From an uncultured Pirellulaceae bacterium (lineage in GTDB: Bacteria > Planctomycetota > Planctomycetia > Pirellulales > Pirellulaceae): DNA of 51,900 bases. The translations under genes and the position numbers were made by a program. Shown here piece by piece: positions 36,117-46,700 of the stretch (the stretch's first letter is position 1; every line of letters starts with the position of its first letter). The stretch is from positions 1 to 51,900 of the forward strand of contig CAJQQR010000099.1 in NCBI GenBank assembly GCA_905480545.1, read 5' to 3'. The notes below the pieces were generated by a model that worked only from the letters and a program-made list of their open reading frames with translations, did no database searches and had not been told where the DNA came from.

Positions 36117-36664
36117 GCTTTTATCGCCCGCTGGTTAGAGCCGCGGCGGTGAGTGGAAGGACGATTTGGTTGCGGAACCAACGTTGACATCCTCGAGTCG
36201 GTCTTCGTGATTTGATCGCTCTCTGGTCAATCGAAAGTCCAGCGATCTGCAGCAAACCTTTTTTCCCGTTTGCCAACGTGTCACGAAACGTTTCGAAATG
36301 CCGCGATGATGCTCGGAATCCATAACTCGGAGGCCTGTTTCGCTGCGATCTGCACTTCGTAGAGGTTGTTTTCAAAATTCGGACATCGGTAATCGCTGGT
36401 CTACTTCGGAATATTGAAATGACAATCCGCGTTTTAATGACCGAGGTACTGGATGATGATCGGGGGATTGCATCCAATCACCCTGTTAAGGATTTTCAGC
36501 TAGATTCAGATCGGATGAGAGTCCTGTTTGGAAGCGATATACATCATTTTGGAATTGCTGAAGTTTGCTAGCAACTAAATTCGCTGATTGATTTTATTGT
36601 TTCAAGTTCTCTATTCCGAACATTCGATATAAAAGGAAGTATCCGTACTTTTTACGAATGAGAT
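36117..36664. other. 548-base gap without a recognisable gene
   Basis: Open frames on the minus strand (36121-36477 and a 62-codon frame inside it) have no domain, signal peptide or compositional support. One stretch hints at decayed coding sequence but cannot be identified. The segment probably carries the promoter of the downstream lipoprotein gene. Confidence 0.4.
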
Positions 36665-38665
36665 ATGGTTCGTTTTTTTTTGGTGGTCGTCTTTGCTTCC
36701 GCACTCGCGTTTTGCGTTGGCTGCGCGAGTATGCCTGCGCCAACGCCACCTGCAGCTGCCGCACCAGCACTCCCGACCAGCACAACTGCTGGAGATACAA
36801 GTATTGTGGCGATTGCCGTTCCGTCGGCAGAAAAATGCTGCAAGAAGCAAACACTTCCGGAATTCCTAGGCCTCGATAAATTGGGTGCCGGAATTGGCGG
36901 CCTTTTCCAGGGATTCTTCAGCCGAGTCACATCAGTCTTAGGACTGGAGGGTAAATTCCCGGGATTGCAACCCAAGCCGCCGATCGCAAATATCACTGAC
37001 CCGGCAAATTTAAGTGAAACGGCAAGCCCATCGGTCCAAGCTGCCGCTAAAGTCAAGGCAGAGCAGGATCAGGCTTCTCAAAAGATTCAAGCGTTGCGAT
37101 ATCTTGCAACCATTGGATGCGGGGGGTGCTATCCAGAAGTTGAAGATGCGTTGCTGGCAGGACTGGACGACTGCACCGAAGTGGTTCGATACGAAGCGGT
37201 CAAAGCCATGCGTGGCAAAAAACGCAAATGTTGCACGTATTGCTCCCAGGATGGATGTTGCAGCGGAAAAGTCCAAAAGAAGCTAAACGAAATCGCCAAT
37301 AAAATGAAGCCAAGCGGTGGATTTGTTGAACCCTCTGAACGCGTGCGAAGGCTTGCACGTCTTGCGTTAAGTGCTTGCTCTCCAGTCAATGAACCTGACG
37401 CTCAAGTTCCTTCCGAAGGACCTTCACTTGAGCCGATCCCAAATGCCGATGTGCAACCGGCCGTCGAGGAAATCTCTATATTAGATCAGCAGGGTGGAGT
37501 CAGTTTGGTAAACTATGAAGCCGAACGAATGAACGATACGAATTTATGCCTTGCCGAAGTGAATGGTGAGAAGATCTATGCACAAGATTTACCGAATGGG
37601 AAAGTTAACCAGCAGACTTTGAAGAACGCGATCCGTCAAAGGCTACTCCGACTTGAATTTGTTCGGCAGAATACGCACATCTCGGGTTGGGCTCCATCGC
37701 ATCAATCTCATTTTGATCAATGGCTGAATCAGCAAATTTCGCCAGCAACCATTTGGGAACCGGAACTCCAAAGCTATTACCAGCGAAACCAAGCGGAGTT
37801 CGTTACTCCTCCGATTGTTCGCTGGGAATTGGCGAGAGTCGACGTGGCCGACGCAAAAGACGAGAATTACGTTCGCCAGCAGCTTCAATCGTTGCGTGAC
37901 GGATTAAATGCCGGAACTCGTCCGGTAAAGGCTCCGGTTATTCGCGGCGTTGTGACTGAGGCATACTCCTGGACGCAACCAAGCCAGGTCCAAGACACAA
38001 AACTCAAACGAGCCTTGTACGAAACTCCGGTCGGAAAAACGAGCTTCATTTTTAAGGTTGAGAATAAGTTGTCGATGGTTCGCATTTTGGAAAAGCGGCT
38101 TGGTCGATTGTTGACATTTAACGAGGCGAAAGATCGAATCACTAAGAAGCTCATGGAAAAAAAGAAGGAAAACGCGTTGAATCATTTGATAAGAAACTCG
38201 TTGTCTCGATCTTTAGTATGGACAGTCTTTGATCAAGGTTCAGACTTTGAGATGGATCTCGTGATAAATTCTGGACCGCAGCAAGATGCAACCCATCGCA
38301 ACGATTCGTCTGTTCTAAACAATGCGAGTCAAGCAACGTGGGAAGCAGATCAATCGACCCTTTTGCGAAAAGCGAATTCTCGATTCGATCGAGCCGCAAA
38401 ACAGCAACCGAATGTGATTTCATTGGATAATGAAACGGTAATCCCGTCGCACTTGCAAAACCAGGGTAACATCTATTCCACGAATGCGTCTCACATCGAA
38501 CGAACGGTTAACAGGATTCAGGCGAACCCGGATAAGATGAATCCAGTCAGTGATTCGCTAACACATCCCAATTCAGATCAATTCAACTCGGTCAACGCTG
38601 ACCGGCAACCACCTATCGAACAGGTGGAGCCCGTTTTTGAATGGATTCAAGCAGATTTCAATTGA
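36665..38665 (+). CDS. lipoprotein with Cys-rich HEAT-like region and parvulin/SurA-like region
   Basis: The 666-residue product has a signal with a lipobox-like end (ALAFCVGC-AS), so lipidation at Cys20 is likely. Residues about 130-240 contain HEAT-like helices (KIQALRYLATIGCGGCYPEVEDALLAGL, VVRYEAVKAMRGKKRKCC) with unusual Cys clusters (CGGC, CCTYC, CC). Residues about 290-510 resemble SurA/PpiD-type proteins: VNGEKIYAQDL, a helix-rich chaperone segment, then a parvulin-like stretch (FVTPPIVRWELARVDVAD, TPVGKTSFIFKVENKLSMVRILEKRLGRLLTFNEAKDRI). The C-terminal 150 residues are Asn/Gln/Ser-rich and disordered. It may fold or protect periplasmic parts of the two giant neighbours. Confidence 0.72.
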   Translation: MVRFFLVVVFASALAFCVGCASMPAPTPPAAAAPALPTSTTAGDTSIVAIAVPSAEKCCKKQTLPEFLGLDKLGAGIGGLFQGFFSRVTSVLGLEGKFPGLQPKPPIANITDPANLSETASPSVQAAAKVKAEQDQASQKIQALRYLATIGCGGCYPEVEDALLAGLDDCTEVVRYEAVKAMRGKKRKCCTYCSQDGCCSGKVQKKLNEIANKMKPSGGFVEPSERVRRLARLALSACSPVNEPDAQVPSEGPSLEPIPNADVQPAVEEISILDQQGGVSLVNYEAERMNDTNLCLAEVNGEKIYAQDLPNGKVNQQTLKNAIRQRLLRLEFVRQNTHISGWAPSHQSHFDQWLNQQISPATIWEPELQSYYQRNQAEFVTPPIVRWELARVDVADAKDENYVRQQLQSLRDGLNAGTRPVKAPVIRGVVTEAYSWTQPSQVQDTKLKRALYETPVGKTSFIFKVENKLSMVRILEKRLGRLLTFNEAKDRITKKLMEKKKENALNHLIRNSLSRSLVWTVFDQGSDFEMDLVINSGPQQDATHRNDSSVLNNASQATWEADQSTLLRKANSRFDRAAKQQPNVISLDNETVIPSHLQNQGNIYSTNASHIERTVNRIQANPDKMNPVSDSLTHPNSDQFNSVNADRQPPIEQVEPVFEWIQADFN

Positions 38666-38816
38666 AGTTGGGTTCAGGCATCAAAGAAATTAAGTGTATC
38701 GTCTTAATTTGGGTTCAATTCACAATGGGTTAGACGGGCGAAGAAACGAGGCTGAATCGGAAATCTTCGATTGAGAGCTTTACGAGCGGCCGACTTTTGC
38801 GTTAAACAAAAATACT

Positions 38817-41800
38817 ATGGAAACCGAAACACCAAATTCCGGCTGGCAGGGGCGCACGCGAAGCGATGTGGAGTCGCAGCATCGTTGGGCGAGCGATTGG
38901 AATGAATTGCAAAAACGCGAGTTTACGGCCCATCCCAATCGAGTCCGAAGTCGCGTTCTTTTGTTTCTTCTTTTCGTCGTTGGGCTCTCGTGCGTTTTCA
39001 TTTACGCTGTTTCGTTTTATCCAAAACGCACTCCGATCGCCACAATTATTTTGACCGGCTATGACGCACCTTTACCGCCGAATGCGGGGGCGTTCGATGA
39101 TCTTGAAACCATTCGATCACTCCATGACAAGAACTTGAGAGTCGAAGATATTTCAAGTAGTTGGCAAAACAAGCAAGCGGGACTGAATCGGCTTGATCAG
39201 TTCTTTCAATCCTTGTTGAAGAAGAATAAGAAGGATGACGCGATTATCGTTTACATCAACGGTTATGGCGCGGTGAATGATAATGGAGAACCATGTCTTT
39301 TGCTTCCAGGCTACGAACCGCGGCAAACAGAACATTGGCTCCGGATGGAGGTTCTCCTCGAGCGTATTCGCGCGACGATAAAGGGTAGAGTTCCCGTTGC
39401 TCTGGTGGTTGACTGCGTCAAATCACGTCGAAATTGGCGGATGGGAATTTTGGTCAATCAATGGCAAGAGCGTTTGAGGGACTTGGTTGATGGTCTGGCG
39501 TTGGATAACTTGATCGTGCTTTCCTCTGCCGGTCCGAATCAGATCAATGAGTATTCCAGTACCTTAAAATCGACAGTGTTCGGACACTTCTTGCGATTGG
39601 GATTAGCCGGTCATGCTGACCGCGTTTTTGACACGGACATGAATCTTGGGGGCAACAACGATGGAACGGTATCTGCGGCAGAATTAGAAGTTTATCTTCG
39701 ATTAAAAGTTGGTGAGTGGACACGCATCAATCGTGCTGATGTTCAGATCCCCGAGTTACTCAATTTCGACAACAAACACTTTCCGCTTGTCTCCAGTTTG
39801 AATCGTCGGGCGGTCAAGCGGCTCGAGTCCTTACCGGATGCGCAAAATTCGTCTGCCGTTTCGCTTGCTTCAGTTACGAATCTTTGGAAGACCTTGGACG
39901 GTTTTCGAACCACCGAACGAATACGTGAGCAGCCAGCATTGGTACACAAGATAGAACACTCGCTGATTCGACTGGAACAACTCTTGGCCGCAGGGAACGG
40001 TTTCGAAGGCAAAGCGATTGAATTGGAGAATACCATTCTGACAGAATTGAATCGTCAGTCAAAAAAAGAATCCACACCGTCGTCCGCCTACCTGTCAAAA
40101 GAAATGGAAAATGACAATCTACGGTTTGGGTCGATGTATGCGAACCGATATTTCGGGAGAATAACAGCTGATGATGTCGTAAGAATGACAGAGACGTTTT
40201 CAAACGTTTCGAACAGCCAGCAAAGTGAAAATTATTTGATTGGCGAACGACTAGGAAAACCACAGCCGCTTGAGTCCTTCCTTGGGCGATGGTTGAATGA
40301 GTTGAATCAGACAGGAGTTTGGAGTAACACCGAGCTCTCTGCCCGTTTTGCCAAACTTCATATCGCCTCGGAAAATGCAAGTTGGCCGAAGGACATTCGG
40401 GCGTTGCGATGGGCAACAAAGGATTTGAAAAACGCGGATCGAGCACGGCGTTTGGCCTTTGATTCCCTTTTTGTTGGCGACAAGAATGCCTTTGAAGATT
40501 CGTTTCAAGTTGCGAGTCAGATCTATTCCGCTCAAATCAAAGACGGTAGTTCACCGCTTCGTGCCGTTGCACAATGTTTGCAACTACGCGACCAAGCTGT
40601 TGCAGAATATGTGGCTCTGGCTGAGTGGCACACTCGTTGGGAATCGCCGTTTTCTGACGGGAAAAAGGACGAACGGCAAGCAAGTCTCAGCCGAAAAAAA
40701 AACCGTCTTAACAACCTTTCTGTTCTTTTGGATGATTTTTCAATTGAACTGAGCCAAACGAACGAATCCATTAATGCATCGGATTTGCTAGATTCCTACC
40801 GACAGATCCGAAAGGAATTTGATTCTATTCGAAATGAATTCTTAAGCTCTTGTGAGGGACTGGTGACCGTCTCGTCTCTTGATGGTTCGCTGGTTTTTCG
40901 AATCAAAGCCGCCTTGCGATCCCCCATCATTCCGTGGGAAACTCGGGAAAAATTAGTCAATAAGTTGGCCGAAACCAAACTCAAAATTGCGGCAGAGCAA
41001 TCGGAAAAGAGGCCCGCCTCCGACGCATCGTCTCAGCAAACTGATCGTATTGCCAATGCGGTCGATCAATTGATTGGGGAAAGTGAGCTTCAAAACGATC
41101 CGAGTAATCAACCATTTCTTGCCTTTCTCAAAATCAAGACGGGCGACTCATGGGATGAAATTGGTAACGCTACACGCAAATTGATCAACAATGCGGCCGA
41201 CCGAAAATTTCTTTTTAGCTGGGAAACTGAAGAAGCGGTCGAAATCGACGCAATGGAGATGAGCGGTTATCGATCGGCACTGGCAAGCATGGCGAATTTG
41301 GGGCGAAAGCTCTGTAGCGTTGTCGCTGTCGAATCGGATTACAACCCGATTCATGACTATCTGAAATTCGAGTTGCAGCAGTCTTTGTTGTGGCACGCCA
41401 ATCGTGCACTTGGCGACTTCTTTGGTGCAATGCCAGATTCTAATTTGGCAGAAATGCGTCCAATGCCGGTTTTCTCAGAAGTCGCAACTCCTCTTCTTGA
41501 TGAAGCTAAAGAAATTTCTCCCGTCAATTCGTTTTCCGCGAATCAGCTGGCGCAGTTACGTTCACGGTTGGCTGAAAGCGTTACAGAGTGTAGCGAAATG
41601 ATTAACGTCGCCGTGCGGTCGGAACCAAGCCTAGATGACCAAAACAGTACCAAGCTGTACATCGATTTGAAATCTAAACGAGGTTCACTTCCAAACGTTG
41701 ACAATCGTCGAGATGGAGTGATTTCCGTTCGTCTTCAGTCTCGAAGTTCGTCGGGCGGGGGCCCGGGGTTTGCCATCGATTATCCAACGCCGACTGGTGG

Positions 41801-43748
41801 ATTCTCAAAGGTTTGGAGTGTCAACGATCAGATGGGAACTCAACTCACGTCATTTTATCGTGGGCACAAGTTTCAAACGCCAGTCTTCTTGCGGAAAATC
41901 GGTGGCCATCGTGTCGAGATTTCCCCGCAAAAGAAACCCAATGCAACCGTAACCCTGGTTGGCAGTCGCAAAGGGCGGTCGTCAATTGTCTTTATTTTGG
42001 ATTGCTCGCAAAGTATGGCGAAAGAAATCCAGGCGGAATTGATTGGCGATAAACAAGTAGCACGACTTTCATTAGCTAAGAACAGTTTGGTGACGATGCT
42101 AAATGAATTGGCACAGCGCAAAGACGCTCGAGTTGGCGTACGATTATTCGGTCACAGAACCGGTTGGTCGACCTCCAATCCGTCCATGCGAATTCGACAA
42201 AAAACTTACGAAGGAACGATACCGGAACTTCTAATACCGGAAAATGACGTCGAACAGCTGTTACCGCTTGGTCGATTCACTGGAGTCGAATCCAACGAAG
42301 TGACCAACCGTTTGGGTTCGGTGATCCCCTGGGGGCAATCACCGTTAAACCTCGCAATTAAGCAGGCGCTGAACGACTTCGAACGGGAAGATGCCGACAC
42401 GCAAAAAAGCATCGTTGTCATCACCGACGGGCTTAACTACCAATTTTCACCAAGCTCTGAATCGCTGAACATTCCAAAAATCACGAGTCTTAAGGATGTG
42501 TCCAACGAGCTGGAAAAAACGAAGGTTCCAATCTTTATTTTGGGTTTCGGGATTTCGGCGGATGAAAAGAAAGAGGCTGAGCAGGAGTTCTTCTCCATCG
42601 CAGAAAAATCAGGCGGCGGTTACTTCGCGATCGAAAGTGGCCAAGAGTTATTGGAGACATTGCGAGCTCAGTTGCAATTGGGTAGGTACCAAATCTTAAA
42701 CGCCTCACAAGATCCAGTGGAATTCAATGGCGAAGAATTTGTCAAGCTAAACGATGAAACTAAACTTTCCGTTGCCGGTGATTTCAAAGTTGTTTTCGAC
42801 ACGATTGAACTGGATGTCGTGACCGAGGGACAAGAGGCATTGAAATTCCGGTTACTCGAACAGGAATCGAAGATTGCCGCGATTCCCTATGACGTGCTGG
42901 ATCCAGTCGCTTCTTTTCTGCAGCATGATGATGAATCAGGCAAAATTACATTGCGAGCACATCGCCCGAGTAATTTTGAAAGTGGTTTTGTTTTTCCGGT
43001 CTCAATTCAGTTCGAGGATCGGGCATTCACGCCTCGCCCTCGTGACATTTGGGTTGAAATTCGGCCAAGATCAACCTCAAACGAAACGACCCAGGCCGGC
43101 GAGGCGAATGGTGCAAACGACGGTCTGAAGTTACTTGCTGCGGGGCAGAATAATGAGACGCGTGAATTTCCGTTCGTGTTTTTTGATCGCGACTTTGCCG
43201 ATGGAACCCCAGTTCCGTTAAAGCGTTGTTATGTTGCCAATTGGCCGTCCAGCAGCAACACGGCCGAGATATCGGTCTTTTGCAAGTTTGCTGAAACAAA
43301 ACCGTTGACGTCGATTCCGCTTAAGCAATGGGCCGATACGAAGCAGACTGATTGGCAGAACGTGGATGGATTTCAGGGTGTTCGGTACAAGGTGGCTATC
43401 GAAGAAAGTGGTGATGGAACTGCGATCATTCGGGTTTTTGAAGAACATCAAGCAGCATCGGCGGGATTGTACTCGCTTCGAGTCGATATTGGAGCTGCAA
43501 ATTCAAATGGTCCGATACGAATTACCCGGCAATTCGATTCCGAGAATATGATGGCGGTAAACACCTTCCAATTTAAACAGGTGGATTATGCCGATTTGAT
43601 TTCGGGCAAAGTGCCGGCGACGATCGATTTTACGAGCAAAGATTCACTCCGCGCTGGAGCTTGGAAAATGACGGAATCCTCACTTGATGTTCGCCTGTTT
43701 GAAGAGCTTGGCTTGTTGCCTGTTGAGGCTGCAACGGGGCAGCGATGA
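38817..43748 (+). CDS. giant membrane protein with degenerate caspase-like and vWA domains (Cys kept, His lost)
   Basis: The 1643-residue protein has one membrane helix at about 46-66. A caspase-like domain follows: DAIIVYINGYGAVND, where Tyr150 stands at the catalytic-His position, and VPVALVVDCVKSR, with C200 at the nucleophile position. The usual trailing block is present: STVFGHFLRLGLAGHAD and an EF-hand-like NLGGNNDGTVSAAELEVYL. A long helical region leads to a von Willebrand A domain beginning SSIVFILDCSQSM with a full MIDAS DxSxS (D1062, S1064, S1066); the segment IVVITDGLNYQF follows. A C-terminal beta-rich part comes last. It is a distant paralogue of the 30864-36116 product. The stop lies 28 bases from the convergent kinase gene. 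Confidence 0.8.
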   Translation: METETPNSGWQGRTRSDVESQHRWASDWNELQKREFTAHPNRVRSRVLLFLLFVVGLSCVFIYAVSFYPKRTPIATIILTGYDAPLPPNAGAFDDLETIRSLHDKNLRVEDISSSWQNKQAGLNRLDQFFQSLLKKNKKDDAIIVYINGYGAVNDNGEPCLLLPGYEPRQTEHWLRMEVLLERIRATIKGRVPVALVVDCVKSRRNWRMGILVNQWQERLRDLVDGLALDNLIVLSSAGPNQINEYSSTLKSTVFGHFLRLGLAGHADRVFDTDMNLGGNNDGTVSAAELEVYLRLKVGEWTRINRADVQIPELLNFDNKHFPLVSSLNRRAVKRLESLPDAQNSSAVSLASVTNLWKTLDGFRTTERIREQPALVHKIEHSLIRLEQLLAAGNGFEGKAIELENTILTELNRQSKKESTPSSAYLSKEMENDNLRFGSMYANRYFGRITADDVVRMTETFSNVSNSQQSENYLIGERLGKPQPLESFLGRWLNELNQTGVWSNTELSARFAKLHIASENASWPKDIRALRWATKDLKNADRARRLAFDSLFVGDKNAFEDSFQVASQIYSAQIKDGSSPLRAVAQCLQLRDQAVAEYVALAEWHTRWESPFSDGKKDERQASLSRKKNRLNNLSVLLDDFSIELSQTNESINASDLLDSYRQIRKEFDSIRNEFLSSCEGLVTVSSLDGSLVFRIKAALRSPIIPWETREKLVNKLAETKLKIAAEQSEKRPASDASSQQTDRIANAVDQLIGESELQNDPSNQPFLAFLKIKTGDSWDEIGNATRKLINNAADRKFLFSWETEEAVEIDAMEMSGYRSALASMANLGRKLCSVVAVESDYNPIHDYLKFELQQSLLWHANRALGDFFGAMPDSNLAEMRPMPVFSEVATPLLDEAKEISPVNSFSANQLAQLRSRLAESVTECSEMINVAVRSEPSLDDQNSTKLYIDLKSKRGSLPNVDNRRDGVISVRLQSRSSSGGGPGFAIDYPTPTGGFSKVWSVNDQMGTQLTSFYRGHKFQTPVFLRKIGGHRVEISPQKKPNATVTLVGSRKGRSSIVFILDCSQSMAKEIQAELIGDKQVARLSLAKNSLVTMLNELAQRKDARVGVRLFGHRTGWSTSNPSMRIRQKTYEGTIPELLIPENDVEQLLPLGRFTGVESNEVTNRLGSVIPWGQSPLNLAIKQALNDFEREDADTQKSIVVITDGLNYQFSPSSESLNIPKITSLKDVSNELEKTKVPIFILGFGISADEKKEAEQEFFSIAEKSGGGYFAIESGQELLETLRAQLQLGRYQILNASQDPVEFNGEEFVKLNDETKLSVAGDFKVVFDTIELDVVTEGQEALKFRLLEQESKIAAIPYDVLDPVASFLQHDDESGKITLRAHRPSNFESGFVFPVSIQFEDRAFTPRPRDIWVEIRPRSTSNETTQAGEANGANDGLKLLAAGQNNETREFPFVFFDRDFADGTPVPLKRCYVANWPSSSNTAEISVFCKFAETKPLTSIPLKQWADTKQTDWQNVDGFQGVRYKVAIEESGDGTAIIRVFEEHQAASAGLYSLRVDIGAANSNGPIRITRQFDSENMMAVNTFQFKQVDYADLISGKVPATIDFTSKDSLRAGAWKMTESSLDVRLFEELGLLPVEAATGQR

Positions 43749-43776
43749 TCGGTTGCGGTACTGCCCGGCGAATTTC

Positions 43777-46700
43777 CTATTCTTGCTGCATACGGATCAA
43801 AAGGGAATTTGATTTCATCACGAGTGATTCTGGTTTTGAAAGGAACTGATACGTAGCCCTCGCTTGTTGCGGTGAATTCATCCTCGCCGACGACTTGCAT
43901 AGAATCGATCGCAAGACCGATTCTATTGTTTCAATTCGGGCTTCGTTCGTGAAATGAAAACTGAGACTTTGAGGTTTGCTTGTTATTTCACCGACGTTCG
44001 TCCATTGCGTATTCGCCATGGAGTCACCGTGGTTTTTTTGCTGAATCGAGCCATCGATAACCTGAAAATGCCGATCTTTCTGCTCCGAGTTATCTGATAG
44101 CTCGAGTGAAACGAAAGTCACTGGCGGTCCATCTTTCTCCGGACTCTCCACACCAACACGGATTTCGAACTCATTCGAGTTTTCCGTTGTCGGACAAACG
44201 AACAATATCGATGGATCAAGCGAGACCGTTACGTTCGGTTTTATTACGAGTGAGCCTCGAGTTAACCGCAACGCGGATTCAATATCGCTGCCGCGAAAAA
44301 TTGTGGTCAGACCATTCACGCAGCAGGTGGCAACGTTGCGTCCATCATCGACAAAAAATGCTCCCGCAAGTGGATCAGAATTCTCCGTTAAAGCAAAAAC
44401 CTCGGTCAGCTGACTGATCGAATCCGGTGATAAGGGCTCATTCTCGGTCGGTATTTCTCTTGATTGAATGGTTGGTGTTAGATCCCAAACGGAAGCATTT
44501 CCGTCCTGACTGGCGGACAACAAACGAATTCGGTCCGCGGAAAATCTGACGGAGGTTACCGGGGCAGCATGTCCCGTTGATTCTCCTACCTTTTTCCATG
44601 TTACAGCATCCCAAACGTGCCCGAGGTTATCCGCAGTACCGGTTGCAAGCAGGCGACCATCATCCGAAATAGCAACGCTAAGCACACGATCCGAATGTTC
44701 GAGCGTTTTTAGTTTCGTCTTGCTCGCCAGATTCCAGACGGAAACCACACCATCGTCGCATCCTAGGAATATCAACTCCTTGTCGGCACTGACGCAAATA
44801 GAATTGACCTTGCTGCCATTTTCAAGCAGCGGTTGGTTGTCAGTCATTTGGGGCTTTGAAATATCGACAAGAAAAACAAAACCTGATTCATCCGCAATCA
44901 AAATCAATTCGTCGCTCAAAAATTGAACTGCAGAAATCTTGTCGCAATTTTTATTTTGAAACTGGTAAATTGATTTTGCCGACTCGATGTCCCAAACCTT
45001 AACTGTTTTTTCAACACCACCGGTCGCCACCAATTTTGAGTTTGGCGAAATTGACGCACAAGTAATCCTCCCATGCGAGCGAAATTCTCGATTCAGTGTT
45101 CCACTTTTCAGATCCCACTGACGAACACCTTTTCCGCCGACCAATAACAGCTGATTGCCATCAATCGGAAGTAGCATGTTTGCTACGCGAGATAAATCGG
45201 GACCCTGGAAATGGGGTTGGGGTTTGGGGGACAATTTTCTGTCCCAAAGATAGAGAAGTGAGTTTGGTTTACTCGCCACCGAAGCATTCAATCGGCCGTT
45301 CAACGTTTTATTTTGACGAATGCCTGAGGCTGCAATCAAAATTTGATTCGGATCCTCAGGCTGAAAGCAAAGAGAATGAATTTTTGTATATGCCATTTTT
45401 GCATATGATCGCTTTCCATTCAAAAGATTGATCACTTCGATACCGTTGGCGATCGGTTCGTTATCGCTGTTTCGATATTGCGTCGTAATCGCAATGTGCT
45501 CACGTGACCGATCGAGCAGCATCGAGGTCAAAGGGTTTGTGCTGCGTTTCGTTAACGCATTACGGATCAATGAACGGTTTTCAGATAATTTGACACGAAG
45601 TTGTTTTTCCGGATCTATCGCCGGTGTTTTTCCAACGTTGAAACTCCACGTCGCTGCAACACCTTCTCGCCCAGCAGTGACAAACGTCAAATCATCCGAT
45701 TGACTTACTTTTCCGCTGGTAAAGTTAACGCTCACTACTGCAGTAAAGTGTCCACGCCAATTCGCCACCAATCGTTGGTTTTCAATTTCCCATAAGAAAC
45801 AATTGCCATAGGAATCTCCTGCGATCACGTACGAACCGTCGTCCGACAATGCGAATGTTGTGATGTCGACCGATTGGTCATTGCCACTCATAACCTGTGT
45901 TTCAGGTGTGAGCCGTTGAATCAACTTTCCCGTTTGGACATCAAAAATACGAATCGCATCTTCACCTGATTCACCGGTCGCAATTCTTCGGCCGTCACGC
46001 GAAAGGCTCATTAGGCTGCGCAGTCCGGTGTTGTTGATTGTTTTCGTTTCAATACCAGTTCGGTAATCCCATACCCGCACCGTGTTGTCACCTGCTGCAG
46101 TAAACATGGTGCCACCATCTGGTGTGACGACTGCAGTTGTCGAAAGGAAGCGGTGTCCATCTTGGAGCAACGCTAGTTCCTTGCCAGTCTTGGTGTCCCA
46201 GACTTTTGCTTTGCCGTCTTCGGTTGTGGTGACCAATCGATCCCCCTTGGGCGAGACCTCGCAAGCCACGGTTTGGCTCTCAGATTGGATTACTATTTTA
46301 TTGCGTTTGGAATTCAAATTCCAAAAACGAATTTCGCGGTCATAGCCACCCGAAAATAAAGCTTGGTTGTTGCTGGAAAACGAAGCACCACGAATCCAAC
46401 TACCATGACCACGCAAGACGTTTTGTTCGTAATTGGAGGGGGTGGGTTTTTGCTGACCAATTTTCCAAAGCTTGATTAAGTTATCGTCACCCCCACTGAC
46501 CAGCGTTTTTCCATCATGGGAAAGTCCGAGGATTCGAATTGCATTTTCGTGGGTGCCCAGCACTTGAGAATCTGAGTCTTTTCTTCGTAAACCGAACGCC
46601 TCAACGGTTGTTCGGTTTTGGGATTTGTCCAGACTTGATAATCCATCCACACGCTGTTTTGTTGCCTCAACCAGGCTCGATTCCTGCTCATTGTTGCCCG

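Noticed and set aside
36121..36477. 118-codon open frame on the minus strand
   Set aside because: Overlapping frames, no signal, no motif; probably chance, at most a decayed remnant.
30864..43748. Active caspase or metacaspase proteases
   Set aside because: Each protein lacks one half of the His-Cys dyad at the expected place.
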